This document shows positions 34,561 through 46,880 of a stretch of DNA of 64,000 nt, piece after piece (position 1 is the stretch's first letter; each line of letters begins with the position of its first letter). The position numbers were made by a program, and so were the translations under genes. Origin of the DNA: Amborella trichopoda (taxonomy: Eukaryota; Streptophyta; Magnoliopsida; Amborellales; Amborellaceae); contig NW_006498527.1 of assembly GCF_000471905.2 (NCBI RefSeq), positions 4,010,529-4,074,528 on the forward strand, in the 5' to 3' direction. The notes beneath the pieces were generated by a model, which did no database searches, was not told where the DNA came from, and was given only the letters and a program-made list of their open reading frames with translations.

Positions 34561-35139
34561 TTTTTATTATTATTATTATTATTATTCTCAATGGTTCTTT
34601 ATTAATTAAAATGATTTGTCCTTTATCTCATACATACGTCATTTGCTTGTATTTTCTTTGAAAAATGGTGGACTATTTTTTATATCATTTTTTCCTTCAA
34701 CAAATGAAGCTCGAGATTCAGGTTTTGACCATTGTCGGCTGGTCGGTTGCTGTGTAGGGTCGTGGGCCATAAAATTAAAAAAAGAACAAAAATTGAGAAT
34801 GAAAGCACACTATACTAGAATTCTAACAATCACGTGAACCCAAATTCTTTCATATTAAACTATCGGGAATTTTTACATTGAGATATAAAATTATGTAATG
34901 CCCAAAGCTCGAATGGAAGGTGTACCATATGCGTTCCCTATTCCAATACCCAAATTGGCTATACTTTTCCAACTGGGATAGTGTTCAATCTTATTTGAAT
35001 GAAACAAATCAAGGTTTAATAACCTCTAAAAAAATCACCATTACTTTAAGAATTATAGAAAGATTATAAGTCATTAAACGACGAGAACGCATAGAATAAG
35101 ATTATTTACTTTTGGTAAGGTCAAGTTCACTCTTCTTTT

Positions 35140-35430
35140 TCTCTCTTTTTTTTTTGAAGATTAAAAATATTTATTGATAAATAAAGCATGTTAAAAACAT
35201 CATGTTAAAATAACATTCTCAGTAATTTCAAACTCATATAAAGGCAACCAGCCAACCCACCGGCCATCTCATTCGCCTAAAGACCATGGCAGATTTTGCT
35301 TCTTATTACACCATTTAATAACATTTAAGAAATCTCCTTGAACCAATGTCCCGTTCACTCTAACCCATTTAATAATATTTAAGAAATCTCCTTGAACCAA
35401 TGTCCCCCGTTCACTCTAACCCGTTAAATG
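35140..35430 (-). mobile_element. LINE 3' end with poly(A) tail and a short tandem duplication
   Basis: The plus-strand T-run at about 35,147-35,156 is the poly(A) tail. The minus strand encodes FRRNEMAGGLVGCLY, an RNase H C-terminus of plant LINEs. At about 35,310-35,421 a 55-bp unit containing AAGAAATCTCCTTGAACCAA occurs twice. Confidence 0.65.
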
Positions 35431-35825
35431 ACTAGGCCAAAAGCTCGAAAAAGAAGGTGAAATTTTGTGATACACTTTTGGCAACGTGATTAACATGAAA
35501 TGGGTAGGAATTTTTGTGACATTATTCTACCAAGTGTAAGCTGCCTTGTACTATACAATCCCTTAGATTACTTGTCTAATGAAATGCTTGAGGCTGATAG
35601 AATGAGAGTAGAAATTTGGACCTCTCTATTATGTTTCATAGTCTTAATGGATGGAAATGACCCAGTGAGCTATAGTTTTATTCATAATCTCAAGGCATAG
35701 GTGGTCAAAGTGGTTGGTGCAAACAATATGACATATTGGGTTTCATTATTGTCGTGAGTTGGGGACCCCTTACCCGCGGCTCTACTTTTATATTAATAGG
35801 AGTCATTGTTGTATGCCCATACGTA

Positions 35826-36172
35826 AATGATCCAAATTGAATCTGCACCATTCTATAGTCGATCTGACGCTCACAGATGTCCGATTGTGTTTAAATTTTA
35901 ATTTTTTTTTCTACGAGTCCAAATCACTTTAAATTTTAGGTGTGAGTTTTTCTCATCAAGGCGCACTTAATAAAAATATAAAAATAATAATTCATGGAAA
36001 ATTTGACCAAAATACCTTCCAAAACTTTTTGAAGGTATTTTGGTCAGTTTATTTTATTTTGAAGTACACACATCTAAAATTTCAAGTGATTTGGATTTAT
36101 AGAAAAAAATTAAAATTTAAACACTATCGGACATTCGTGATTGTCAGATCATCCGAGATTCAATCTGGGCCG
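35826..36172. mobile_element. Fold-back element, family M3, copy 1
   Basis: Two arms of about 120 bp are inverted repeats of each other: both contain ATTGAATCT, TCTGAC, ATGTCCGAT, GTTTAAATTTTAATTTTTTT and AAATCACTT. The centre is a perfect hairpin, GACCAAAATACCTTC with its complement GAAGGTATTTTGGTC around a 10-base loop. No coding potential; the 187-codon open frame at 35,942-36,505 merely spans this and the next copy. Confidence 0.82.
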
Positions 36173-36233
36173 TGGGCGTTATATATATATACGGGCCACT
36201 GGCCTACAGCTACATATGGGCTCAACAACCCAA

Positions 36234-36521
36234 ATTCAATATGGGCCGATCTAACAGACATTACCTCATTTCGTGTTTTAATTTTTTTCTACAAATCCAA
36301 ATTATGTAAAATTTTAGGTGTCTATTATGCTCATCAATTTAGGGGTATTTTTGTTAATTTATTTTTCACGAAATATTTTTTTGATATTTTATTGGATTCT
36401 AATAATTTTAAAGAACACATGTCCAAATTTTTAAGTGATTTGAATTTATATAAAAAAATTAAAATTCAAATACGAAATGCAATCGTGATCATTGGATTGC
36501 CCTAGATTCAATCTAGGCTAT
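36234..36521. mobile_element. Fold-back element, family M3, copy 2
   Basis: The same family as its left neighbour, about 60 bp away. Arms share ATTCAAT, GTTTTAATTTTTTT, ATCCAAAT and AAAATTTTAGGTGT with the first copy, and the right arm ends TAGATTCAATCTAGGC. The central hairpin is lost. A (TA)n run follows at about 36,570-36,590. Confidence 0.72.
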
Positions 36522-36599
36522 TGGGCTCATACATAGCTGGAAGCTAGTGGACCTATGCCAATATCTCCATATATATATATATATATATATCTGTGTGAA

Positions 36600-38060
36600 A
36601 AAAACTCCTGGCAGCCCATAGGCCGATGGAATGGTGGGAGCCCAATGGCCCAGATTGAAGCATCACTCTTTTTCTTTCTACGGAATCATTGTCTACGTAA
36701 ATTTTAGAATACCATCTCCTTTGAAAGTATAATTTCAAAAATACCACCAATTTCAATCAATTTAAGAGAAAATAAGGTTTTAAGAACAACGAAACTTCTA
36801 TTCATTGTAAAATTAAACCTAAACATTCTAAAGAAGAAAAAAGAATAAAATAGTCATATAAAGTGGTGCATGTTCCAAATTGATGTCCTCTCTCTCTCTC
36901 TCTCTCTCTCTTAAAATGGTGGAACGATCATATAGGAAGAAAAATACATGCGAAGATCGTAGGGTTAATCACATCAACATCATGTTTCATTGGGATAAGC
37001 AATTGGTTCACAAGAAAAATCAAACAAAAATTCTCACCTTCCCCCACCACCGATTTTAGACATTTAAATAAACAAATCGCAAGATCATAATCCAACAACT
37101 ACTACAGTCAAACCTTAGATAGATTCGATCCACAAAACTCTTCATTAATCGATCTACTAAACAATTTATAAGCACTTACATATTTTAAGAACACTACAAG
37201 ACCATATCTAAACATTCCACAAACTATCGTTGACATTCAAAAAAGAAAAAAAGAAAGAAAAAAATACAATCCACAAACGAAGATACTCTTTCTATCTCTC
37301 CCCTTTTAAAACAAATTAGGTATAGGTGGAAAGCATGCAATAAGCACCCAACCTTCTAACTTGAAATGAACTATACAAAAAGTGAAAAGAAAATGAGTGG
37401 GATGATAATCTTTTCCCGGCCCTCTCCCTAATCATGGAATTTGAAGTTTCAAAAATAGTGCGAGTTTAGTTCATCTTCGAAAATTTGAAAATGAATTGTT
37501 TGGATAATCATACAAAATCTATAACTTTTTTCATATCCGTAATTTTTTAGGGAAAAAAAATCAATTTGAGAGTTTTTCTTTGCATAACTCCAATTTCATG
37601 AGCTATTTTAAGTATGATCTTCAATCCCCTTGTTTAATTTAGGGTGTGGTTTACATAAGGGTCAATCTTAAATAATTAAAATAAGGCACACCTCCAAACC
37701 CGGCCAATATGTATTTTCAGTACAAATGACCCCTATAATGGCCTGAATATCTATCTCTATCACTAATTATGAAATTTAAAGTTATACATATGAAACATAT
37801 CTATGAACATTTGAAAATGGACGGTCCAAATAATGTATTACAAGATGCACTACTCTTTTAATACTTAAAATCATTTTCTTTTGTATCCATGTAGCTTGAG
37901 ATCAAAATGATCAAAGGGTTTTCTAGTGTAAGAACAACCTTTTTCAACTTATTTTTACAATGCGCCTAGTAAGAGCCTCCCCCTCCAAAAAAATAAAAAA
38001 AAAGAATGGTAAGAGGATTTTTAGTATAATTTCAGCATAGTTTTACCGAAATTTCGAACT
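36600..38060. other. Intergenic DNA with MITE remnant and (CT)n
   Basis: No gene seen. A (CT)n run lies at about 36,890-36,911. From 37,648 to about 37,950 a reverse-orientation M1 remnant starts GGGTGTGGTTTACATAAGGG and carries the AAGGCACACCTCC block; its far end is lost. Confidence 0.6.
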
Positions 38061-39050
38061 ATTGGGATGCTTTTTGGAGGAATCAAGGCTTGCTTGAAGG
38101 GGGGGAGTTGGGCCCACACGGGGCCTCTCTTTCGGTTGCTCTTTCTCGAGGACCCAAAAATTCGTCCTGAATCACGTCATGAGCCCTTAAATTCCGACAC
38201 GTGTCCACGAGAATCGGACATTTGGGTCCACCATGGACCCATCATCAGTCTTATGTTCCTTTCTTGAGAGGGTCTAGCTTCCGTCATTTTCTTTGTACTT
38301 CTCTTTCACGACCACTATTTCCACCCATATTATTGCTATTATGCAATGTTTTACGTTAATAAGGTTATTTCCACCCGAAACATATGTGGAAATATGACTT
38401 TTTCGGTTGGATGGGCGCATGTTTTGGGTGGGAATAGGAGAACCTAGGCTTCAAGCAGATCGCGTTTCTCCTTTGCCCTTTTATTTACTCATTTGCCCTT
38501 TTATTGACTCAACTTGTAGCAACTACGCCTTTCAATGGCTCGTTGAAAATGAAAAGGAAACCCTTAAAATCTACTCATATGGCAAGAGGACCCATACCTC
38601 GGGGTCCAATTTCATTAGATTCTCTCTTATCTAATAACGGCCCAAGTTTCTAGTTTTAGGCTCGAAATCAATGATTTAAAAATGAATCGGTGACCTGGAT
38701 TGGGCGACCTAAAAACCGGTCCAGATAAGTAAAATTAGCTTTCCAGATTATCGCCTATTGTGTGGAAAAAATAGTGAACTGACGAAAAAACACGTGAAAA
38801 ACAGTAAACCGGCCAAAAGATCGATCTGAAATGCTGTTTTATTGTAGAGAATCGTTGTTTTACTATGTAGGAGTGTTGTTCCCTTCTAGACTCATATGTT
38901 TTCCTATATATACACAAAATCGAAATGGGATGACCAATTTCCAGGTCGGACAGGTCGATTTTGTGTCGACCTAGTGTTTTTTAAATTACTGCTCTAAACT
39001 GAAGCTAAGTGAATCACTCCCTCACTATAAATCAATATATCAATAATATT
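38061..39050. other. Intergenic DNA, nothing recognised
   Basis: GC content rises between 38,060 and 38,300, and a G-box-like CACGTGTC occurs at about 38,200. The short open frames here (38,067-38,267 and 38,407-38,634) match no family I know. Confidence 0.6.
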
Positions 39051-39055
39051 ATACA

Positions 39056-39400
39056 AAGGGTGAGGCTTATGTAAGGTTGACATTTTAAATAATCAAAGTA
39101 AGGTGCATCTCAAAATGATGCTAAAAGATATTTTAGTACCAAAAATCATGTGATGGTCTAAAACCTTATTTTTATCTCCAGATCTAGCAGGTTTACGAAC
39201 ACTCAAAAATATTGGAAATAAATGGCTCAGATAATACATTACTAGAAACACTATTTTTAGGATTTAAAATCCTTTTTTCTTCATATCCATATATTTCAAA
39301 GTCAAGATGATCAATTGAAGGGTTTACTAACATAGAATGACCTTTCTCGGTGAGTATTGTGAGGTATGCCTTACTTCTATAGTATAAAGTTGACACCAAG
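39056..39400 (-). mobile_element. MITE remnant, family M1 (reverse orientation)
   Basis: Starts GGGTGAGGCTTATGTAAGG and contains AAGTAAGGTGCATCTCAAAA and the ATATTTCAAAGTCAAGATGATC block of the family. Its far end is diverged, so the target duplication cannot be judged. Confidence 0.6.
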
Positions 39401-40560
39401 TATAATTCTAATGCCCACTATTTAAAAGAAATATTATAACAATATCAACATTTCAAATAATCATAAAATTATATTAGTCAATATTTTTACATTTAATTAT
39501 TTTACACAAGTGCTAAGTTATACCTAATTTTTATTCTTAAATTTAAAAAATGCACCCAAAGCCTTCCCCGAGTCTTATGATGACCTAAACTTCTTCTCAT
39601 TCCTGTCCAAAACAAAGTTTTCATAAGCGAATCACACGAGTCCCTAGAAGATAAATAAGGACTAATATTTAGAAAGTTTTGTATAATTTCTCTGGTTTCC
39701 TGAAGCATTAGTTGATTCATACGATTGAGGATCAATTTTTTATTTGAAACCAGTGTTTAAAATCAACTCAAACAAAATATTTGGTCCCTGACCGAGATGA
39801 TTTACTCGAGCGATTTCAAGATACTTTCGTAACTTCACATGAGTAAATCCTTAACACAAAGAATTTGATTATTTTCACAAAATAACGGCTGATCTTTGGA
39901 GAAATATGACATACAGGTTTCATTTGTAGACTGAAATGTGCCTCGATATTTGCATTAGATTCTGCATTGAAAGAATTTACACACGACACAAGATGATCAT
40001 CATAGGGAATAAGCGATATGGAATTCCTGAAAAGTTGGGCCATTGTAGTGCACTTTTTCCTCGACCGAGAGGAGAGGCTTTATGTGCCCCACAAAAGCAA
40101 AGGTGTATCCCTCCCAATCCATCAACCATGTCAGGCTTCGCAAGGGTTTTCATTTGCTTTCGTACACAACTCCCTAGTAACACACAAGGAATCTAGGGAC
40201 CACGAGTTAAGGACTACTTTAGGGTGGTGGCTACCTAAAATTAATTGTAAATCATAGAGAATCGCCCGAATCAGACCGAGTGAATCAAAATCAATTCCCT
40301 TGATGCCGGAGTCCAAAATTTGATCACTGCTTAAAAGAGAGAGATCCAGGTGAGACCACTTTGTCTCTCTATACCTCATAGACTTATAGACATGACCACT
40401 ATGGATCACTTTGTATTTCTTAATAAAACCGAGGACACAAGTTCATATCCGTACATTCAAGTATAAAGAAGTGATCCGAAGCCGCCGACACCGACCCTTG
40501 TATGTTTGAATCGCCCACCTTTTCTATCCCCCACACAACACCACACCACACCACAACCAC
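39401..40560. other. Intergenic DNA upstream of the Dof gene, nothing recognised
   Basis: Open frames exist on both strands between 39,936 and 40,409 (up to 92 codons), but neither gives a recognisable protein and neither has support from splice or start context. This stretch would include distal promoter sequence of the Dof gene. Confidence 0.55.
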
Positions 40561-40590
40561 TCATGCACTACCAAACAACTCACATTCCTT

Positions 40591-40824
40591 CTTTTATATA
40601 ATCTTCCTTTTTTTTATCATTTTCTTCTTTGTATATATGTATATATACTACTACTACTATTGCTAGTCCTCGTAGGCTTGATTGTATGAGGTTGAAAGGC
40701 ATTCGGCCATGAAATAAGAAGAAAGCACACCAAGGAAGAAACCCTAGTTTGTTTTCATGAATTTTGTGGCATATTTTTAGTGGTGGTGAGCTGTGAGATC
40801 TCCAAGTTTGCAGGGGTTTTTGGT
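40591..40824 (+). promoter_or_regulatory. Dof gene core promoter and 5' UTR
   Basis: A TATA box, TTTTATATAATC, lies at about 40,593-40,604. Transcription would start near 40,625-40,640, which leaves a 5' UTR of about 190 bp before the ATG at 40,825. A second TATATATGTATATATAC stretch at about 40,632-40,648 is an alternative. Direct start-site data are needed. Confidence 0.5.
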
Positions 40825-43765
40825 ATGGGTCTGTCTTCTCTCCAAGTCTGCATGGATACTGCAGAGTGGTTGCAGGTATTCAGCCATCTCTCTCTCTCTT
40901 TCTCTATTCTCACATGAGTAAGACATAGGATCTGGGGAAAGATAGATTTCTCACACATCATCCTCTTAAAAACCAGGCGGTATTTCGATTTCTTCTTTCA
41001 GTGCAAGTGGTAAGCCATAGGATCTTTAAACTGATCCTGTTTTTTTTTCTAGGGAGACACACACATAGAGAGAGAGAGAGAGTGAGAGAGAGACGCGACA
41101 GGATCTCTAGATTAATCATGTTGTGTGTGCGTGTGTGTGTGAGAGAGAAGCAACGGGATCTCTGGATTAATCGTGTTAAGTGCGTGTGCGTGAGAGAGAG
41201 AGAGTTCACAGAATCACTGATTAATCATGTTGTGTGTGTGTGCGAAAGAGAGAGAGAGAGAGGTCACAGGATCACTAGAATAATCTTCTTGTGTGTGTGT
41301 GAGTGAGAGAGAGAGAGAGGCGTTCCTTTTTTTCTTATGGATTTGGCCCTTTTCCTAATTATTCTATTCGAGTATTACGTTAATAATTTAGAAATTTGAA
41401 TGTTCAAAAATAAAAATTTAGAAATTATCTGCTAATTTTTATCTCTCACGGTTCGAAAATGAAATATATAACCTTTCTTGTCTCAATTATTCCCCTTCTA
41501 TAATTTGTTTCAGTTTACACAACCTTTTAGCCCCTCTTTTAATCGCGCTTGAGAGCACAAGAAAAAATTTACACCAAATAAAATGGCGTGGAAAAAACAA
41601 TGGCAAATGTTTTGGTACCTCTTGGCTTTATATTCCCCCAAATTTCATAAGGTAATGAGAATTGGATCTTATTTTTGGTATTAACAATGATTCTAGACAT
41701 GAGATGAACCATTTATTAGGTAATTGCTCTAATTAACTTAATAATTACACGCATGATAACGATAACACTTTGAATTTCGGCTTAATTTTTTTTTTCGTTT
41801 TCTTTGTGGGGTGAATAGCTTAATTTTTCTTCTTAAATGTAAACACATACAAAGCGCCCATACACTTTATCCATGTATGGTGCATTGACAAGTGGATCTC
41901 ATAAACATTTTTTTAATTAAAGTTGATTGTATATTGTACATACATCAAAATACACCAAATTTTTCAACAATTTAACAGTTTTTCCATTTCAACATCCCAA
42001 CACCAACTCATAGTCATTTGTATTTTGATGAATATTTTGAAATTAAATAAAAAGGTATGGATGATATTAAGTAATTGATCATTTTTGTGTAATTTGATAA
42101 ATTTTCTTTGAATTAAAGTAGATATAGAAAACCAACCAAAACAAAGTTGGCCTTTGGCAAAAATATTTGAATGCAGGATCGCACAAACATTTTCCTAGTT
42201 TCAGAATTTCAATTGCTCTTGTGAATACTAAATGATGTTGATTAGACAAATAAGTATCACATTTGGAGTTCTCATTGTGTCATTTTTGGCCAATATTGAG
42301 ATTAGTATGTGTAAAACAAGAGATTAGTATGTGTAAAACAAGTATCTAGCCAATAATTCCTAGTGTGGTTTTGTTTTCTCGATGCTTTGTCATTTCCAAC
42401 TCCACTCCAGATTTACAATCCAATAATTGCACTAAATACCATAATTTGCTTCTTGCAATCCATCTCTCTCTATATATATATATAGATTTTACAATTAAAT
42501 ATTTGGAGTTTTGCTCGAAGTACCACAGTTTGTACCTAGTACCTGTCCTAAGTACAACAGTTTGCACCTAGCACCTGTCCTATGAGATTTCATATCACTT
42601 TCTCGCTCTCTCTCACACACACACATACACTCACTTGTACCACAATTTGCACCTTGCACTTGTTCTAGGATTTCTCTCTCTCACACACACACCGATACGC
42701 ACTCTAGATTTTACAATCAAATGCTTGCACCAAGTGCCACAATTTGCTCATTGATTTACTCCTTGCACTTGTTCTATGAGCTCTCTCTCTCACTCTCTTT
42801 CTCTCTCTCTCTCTCTCTTCTATGTGTTCCTGGAAAGGACACTAGCACACGCCCATTGAAATTTTCAACCAGGCCATTCTCATCTTCCAAAATTTTGAGA
42901 TCTCTCCTTTCCATTTTATTAGGGTGTCATCAATGAAGATCGAACAGGCGGTTCACCACCATTAGAGGAGATGATTAGTTGCTCTAGGCCCCCTCTAGAG
43001 AGAAGACTAAGGCCTCAACCTGAGCAAGCCCTCAAGTGCCCCAGGTGTGACTCAACAAACACCAAGTTTTGCTACTACAACAACTATAGCCTCTCCCAAC
43101 CAAGATATTTTTGCAGAACTTGTAGAAGGTATTGGACAAAAGGTGGAACACTAAGAAATGTACCAGTTGGTGGTGGTTGTAGAAAGAACAAAAAGCTCTC
43201 AGTAAAAAAGCAATTGGACCCAGTACCTCAAAACCCATCAATCCCATTAAACCATCATGGTGACATGAGTGTAACTGATCTCCAACTTTCCATTTTGGGG
43301 AACCCTAGAAATGACAATGGAATAATGGCCACTAGCCCTGCAAAATATGCTCTCTCTTTGTTGGGAAACCCTAGAAGTGAGGTTGGTTTTTATGGGACCA
43401 TGAAGCCTTTTGATGGATTATGTGACATGGGACATGTTGGTGGCCAATCAGACCCCAATCTTTTGATGGGTGCTCAGAGTTTCAATTACCCTTTTGAGTT
43501 TTCATTGGAAGAAGTGAATGGTGCTTATGGCGGATCATTTAGTGAAAATGGTATGAGTGAGAAGATGGGGTTTGGTTATAGGGCTGGTGAGGGTATGAAC
43601 CAGGTTGATATCAAATCTAGAGTTTTGAATTTATATGGTGGTGTTTTCCCAAAGGCTGAGGATTCAAGTAGTGGGGTGTTGGCCCTAGATTGGCAAGAGC
43701 ATGGGCTTTTTGAGCCAGGTAGGCCCACATGTGGGCCCTCTGTTTCAGCATACCCATTGGTCTGA
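40825..43765 (+). CDS. Dof-type zinc-finger transcription factor (two exons)
   Basis: Dof proteins are plant-specific nuclear regulators that bind AAAG sites. Exon 1 (40,825-40,875) encodes [17 protein letters not shown] and ends CAG before GTATTC. Exon 2 (42,923-43,765) begins after TTATTAG and continues in phase 0 as [10 protein letters not shown]. The intron is 2,047 bp and the protein 297 residues. The Dof finger is complete, with Cys at residues 56, 59, 81 and 84 (C-x2-C-x21-C-x2-C), followed by [12 protein letters not shown] and a basic GGGCRKNKK tail. The N-terminal MGLxSLQVCMD and the C-terminal LALDWQ...LV are shared with the Dof5.6/HCA2-Dof2.4 group, whose members act in vascular and cambial development, so a similar role is inferred. 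An ATG at 42,971 opens a 264-codon frame, but starting there would drop the conserved N-terminus. The spliced model depends on sequence evidence only. Confidence 0.93.
41060..41320. repeat. Tandem minisatellite in the Dof intron (about 58 bp x 4)
   Basis: Four imperfect units, each reading roughly ACAGGATCTCTAGATTAATC, then a TGTGTGTG stretch, then a GAGAGAGA stretch, run across 41,097-41,320. A related half-unit precedes them. The unit therefore joins a unique 20-bp motif to two microsatellites. It lies 200-450 bp into intron 1. Confidence 0.85.
42400..42815. repeat. Interspersed ~30-bp repeats and (CT)n in the Dof intron
   Basis: Variants of ACCACAATTTGCACCTTGCA followed by CTTGTTCTA recur at least five times between about 42,428 and 42,780, separated by CT/CA-rich tracts. 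A (CT)n run at about 42,779-42,818 ends roughly 100 bp before the 3' splice site at 42,922 and gives a long pyrimidine-rich stretch upstream of it. Confidence 0.8.
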
Positions 43766-44505
43766 GATTCAAGTTCAGTTGGTCCAAATTTCAATCTCAT
43801 TTGGTTTGAACCCAAAGTCCATTTGACCAATTAATGGTACAGTATTAATGCCTTCCACCTTAATGCTGCCCCTACATTATTCTTAATTAAGGAGCCAAAT
43901 GGTTTTCTTGCTAATTTACATGGCAATTCTTTTTCTTATTTTCCCATTAGATAGGTGTATCAGGTGTTTGTGGAGGAACAAAGGGACGTGTTTGTAGATG
44001 AGTGTGATTGTTTTCCCTTTCTTTTTCTTAGCCTTGGAGTGTGCTTTGGCTAATAATTTTTGTCAATATGCACTTCTTTCCTAAGTGCATGGACTTATTA
44101 CTGTAACTTAACAATATTGTCTGTTATTTAGTAAATTTCCTTTTTTACATGAAGATATCAAATGTCATGAGATTGAGCTTTCTTTTTTTCTTTTGGGGTT
44201 GGGGGGTAAGGGAAGTTCTTGCACATGGGATGTGGAAATAAAGTTGGACGAATATGCCTTAGTCTCAACACCAGTCGCTCTCTTTAGTTTTCAATAATGA
44301 CCTAGGCACTGAATCATGAAATCATTCCAACACCCCGACCCCCCACCCCACTTCTATTTTTAACTTGGGACCTGGTGAGACTCTATACCTGTCGAGCATT
44401 ACAAACAGATTCTCATAATAACTAGTAAATAAATCACAAATAAAATGAAATTTAATTCAGAAAATAAAAATAAACCACAATTCAAGTGTTCAACACAATC
44501 TAAAA
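43766..44505 (+). other. Dof gene 3' flank
   Basis: No further gene seen. It would contain the 3' UTR and polyadenylation site. TGTAA and AATATTGT-like elements occur around 44,100-44,130, but no single canonical AATAAA stands out near the stop. Confidence 0.4.
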
Positions 44506-44855
44506 GAAAAAGTTTATATAGAGCCAAGGTTCTAAACAATGAAATCAGAACCTACCTCAAAAAATTCACTAGAAGAGGTTGTTTTGATGCCCAAATATCC
44601 CAAAATTGATCATCTTGACATCAAGATGCATGGCAAGTCTTGAGAATACTGCATGTTGTAATGCATTTTTGGACCGTCAATTTTTCAAGATTTTCATAGA
44701 TCTGCTTGCTCTATACTATTTTTGAAGCTTTAAATTTTATAATTAAAAATGAAAATATATTTTAAATCTAGATTGAGACCACATTTCTCGACACTATTTG
44801 AAGGTGGGCTCTACTTTGATTGTTAAGAGCCTCGGCTCTATACAAACTGCACCCC
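44506..44855 (+). mobile_element. MITE, family M1
   Basis: Starts GAAAAAGTTTATATAGAGCC and ends GGCTCTATACAAACTGCACC. These form a clear terminal inverted repeat of about 35 bp that also covers AGGTTCTAAACAAT and its counterpart ATTGTTAAGAGCCT. The flanks AATCTAAAA and AAGCTAAAT match at 7 of 9 bases. Confidence 0.82.
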
Positions 44856-46880
44856 AAGCTAAATCAGCAATATATTTTTTTGTAGGGAAAAATAGTTTTA
44901 TCCAAAACAATATTATTTTTTAGAAGGTATAAAAACAAAAATTTCATAAAACACGAAAAAAGGTTATTAAACTTTCCCAAAAAAAAAATAGAGGCTATTA
45001 ATAGAAAAGATTTTTTTTAATCAATTTTTACAAAGCTGTAAAAAACGTGTTTTTTTGTCAATCTATTGAAAAATGCATAGACGATTACATTTTTTTTTTA
45101 AAATGCCAGCTGTTTGAAAAATTCGTGTTTAAAACGCTGACCTGCTAACTATGGGTGCTAACTATGGGTGAGAATGAACTCTTGACATCATGTTGTGGCA
45201 TCGGACACCCGAACCACTACTGCATGGAGCCCATTCTCTAGATCATTTCCCATCATAAATTTATTCAAATTATGCTTATCAGGGGAAATTACTTATAATA
45301 AGTAGGCCTTCCAGTAAATCATCGGATATCTTTGGTACATGGTATCAGAAAAAGAAGGTAGGTTAGAGCAAATGCTACGTGTGTATCATGTACAATATGT
45401 TGGTTGGGTCCACCAAAACCAACGAATTAAGAATAACTATTTGAAGGGGATGCACTATCCAATGTGATCAGTCCCACAAAATATGTAAGTTAGGCATCGG
45501 TTCATTAGATCAACCAATAAAATTAGATTAAGCAATGAACTTATCCAATTTTGGCTTATCAATTACTAGAAAATAAGTAGACTGCTTGCTAAATCATTTG
45601 ATAAATCTTAGTATGTGGTATGCAAAATCATGAGAAACAGAAAGGTGGTTGGTCAGAATATTGCTCGATATGAAAGAGATATGCTATACGTGCACCATGT
45701 GTAATAAGTTAATTTTGGATCCATTAAACAAAAGATTGAAGAATACACAGAAAAGTAATTTGTGCAAATGTGTAGTAGAATCACTCTCTTTGGGATATTC
45801 GACGACGCACTTATTGGTGTTTGTGTTGTCATGACACACAAACTAAGTAACTAAGTGTTTATGCGTCATGACCAATTAAATGTTTGGGATATTAGATGTT
45901 GGACTTCGAACTGCTCAAACATTTAGTTTGTTTTTGTATGAAGACTGATTATGAAATTTTAACTTTTAAACTACTCAATTGCGTAATTTTTTCTATTTTC
46001 CTAACACTTGGTTTTTTGTTTGAAAGTTGTACTTTCAAACTTGGAGTAAAATACAAATAAAAGAACTATTATCAGCAAATGTTCAAAGTCATTCTTTAAT
46101 ATTAAAACTTCTTTTGGATTTGTTCATAAATTTCTCTCTCTCTCTGTGTCTCTGTCTCTCTCTTTTTTTATTTGTTTCGACTTCTACACGAGGTGTCTAT
46201 TTAAATGGGACTGATGCGAGTATTCTTCGCAAATATGCATGCGAAAACCTACGTAACATACATTACTTTGAAAGGAGGAGGTTGGCCTTAGCTAAGTGAT
46301 ATTAAGCACTTCAATTTTTAGAGGAAAACGTTAAAATAAGGTCTAGATCTTGTGTAAAAAAACTAAAAGCCACATCTCAAATATCATTAAAAATTACAGT
46401 TCTAGTGTCGGAAAACTTTCATATCGATCATCTCAATCTTCACCGTTATATATGTGAAAAAAATTAAAGATTTCAAGCTTAAAAATAGTGTATATTACAA
46501 CACATGTTGTAGAACATCCATTTTCAAATGTTCATAGCTCGCAAGATTTGTACATTTTTTGTGAGCAAATTTCATAATTTTTTGTGGAAATAGATTCTGG
46601 AGTCATCATACGAATTTCTCATGCCCGAAGTATTTTTCCAAATGAGATTTTTGAAAGGACTTTATGATAAAGTACAATGTAGATATATAGAAAATTCTTT
46701 ACCCCTACACCGGCAAGATCACCTACAATGTCTAATTATAATCTAACCACTCTTGAAATAAATAAAATAAAAATAAAATCGGTTCTCAATTGCTACATTT
46801 TCAAATACAATTCTTCATTCAAGAAACAAAGCTAGACTTTATTGCTTTATAGGAAGATAAGTAAATATTTAAAAAGGTAA
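44856..46880. other. Intergenic DNA, no gene seen
   Basis: AT-rich, with a CT-rich run at about 46,133-46,163. Between about 46,310 and 46,640 there is a heavily diverged stretch that resembles M1 interiors (GTGTCGGAAAACTTTC followed by a GATCATCTCAATC block). Open frames on both strands at 45,649-45,841 look random. Confidence 0.55.

Noticed and set aside
35942..36505. 187-codon open frame, plus strand
   Set aside because: It spans two fold-back elements and gives a lysine/phenylalanine-rich, unrecognisable product; openness follows from the AT-rich arms.
40018..40409. Overlapping open frames on both strands upstream of the Dof gene
   Set aside because: No recognisable domain, no splice or start context, and both strands open over the same bases, as chance gives.
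42971..43765. Dof protein starting at the ATG at 42,971
   Set aside because: Exon 1 at 40,825 joins in phase and restores an N-terminus shared with the HCA2-like group; 42,971 is an internal methionine.
43032..43830. Minus-strand open frames over the Dof exon
   Set aside because: Antisense shadows of the real zinc-finger exon.
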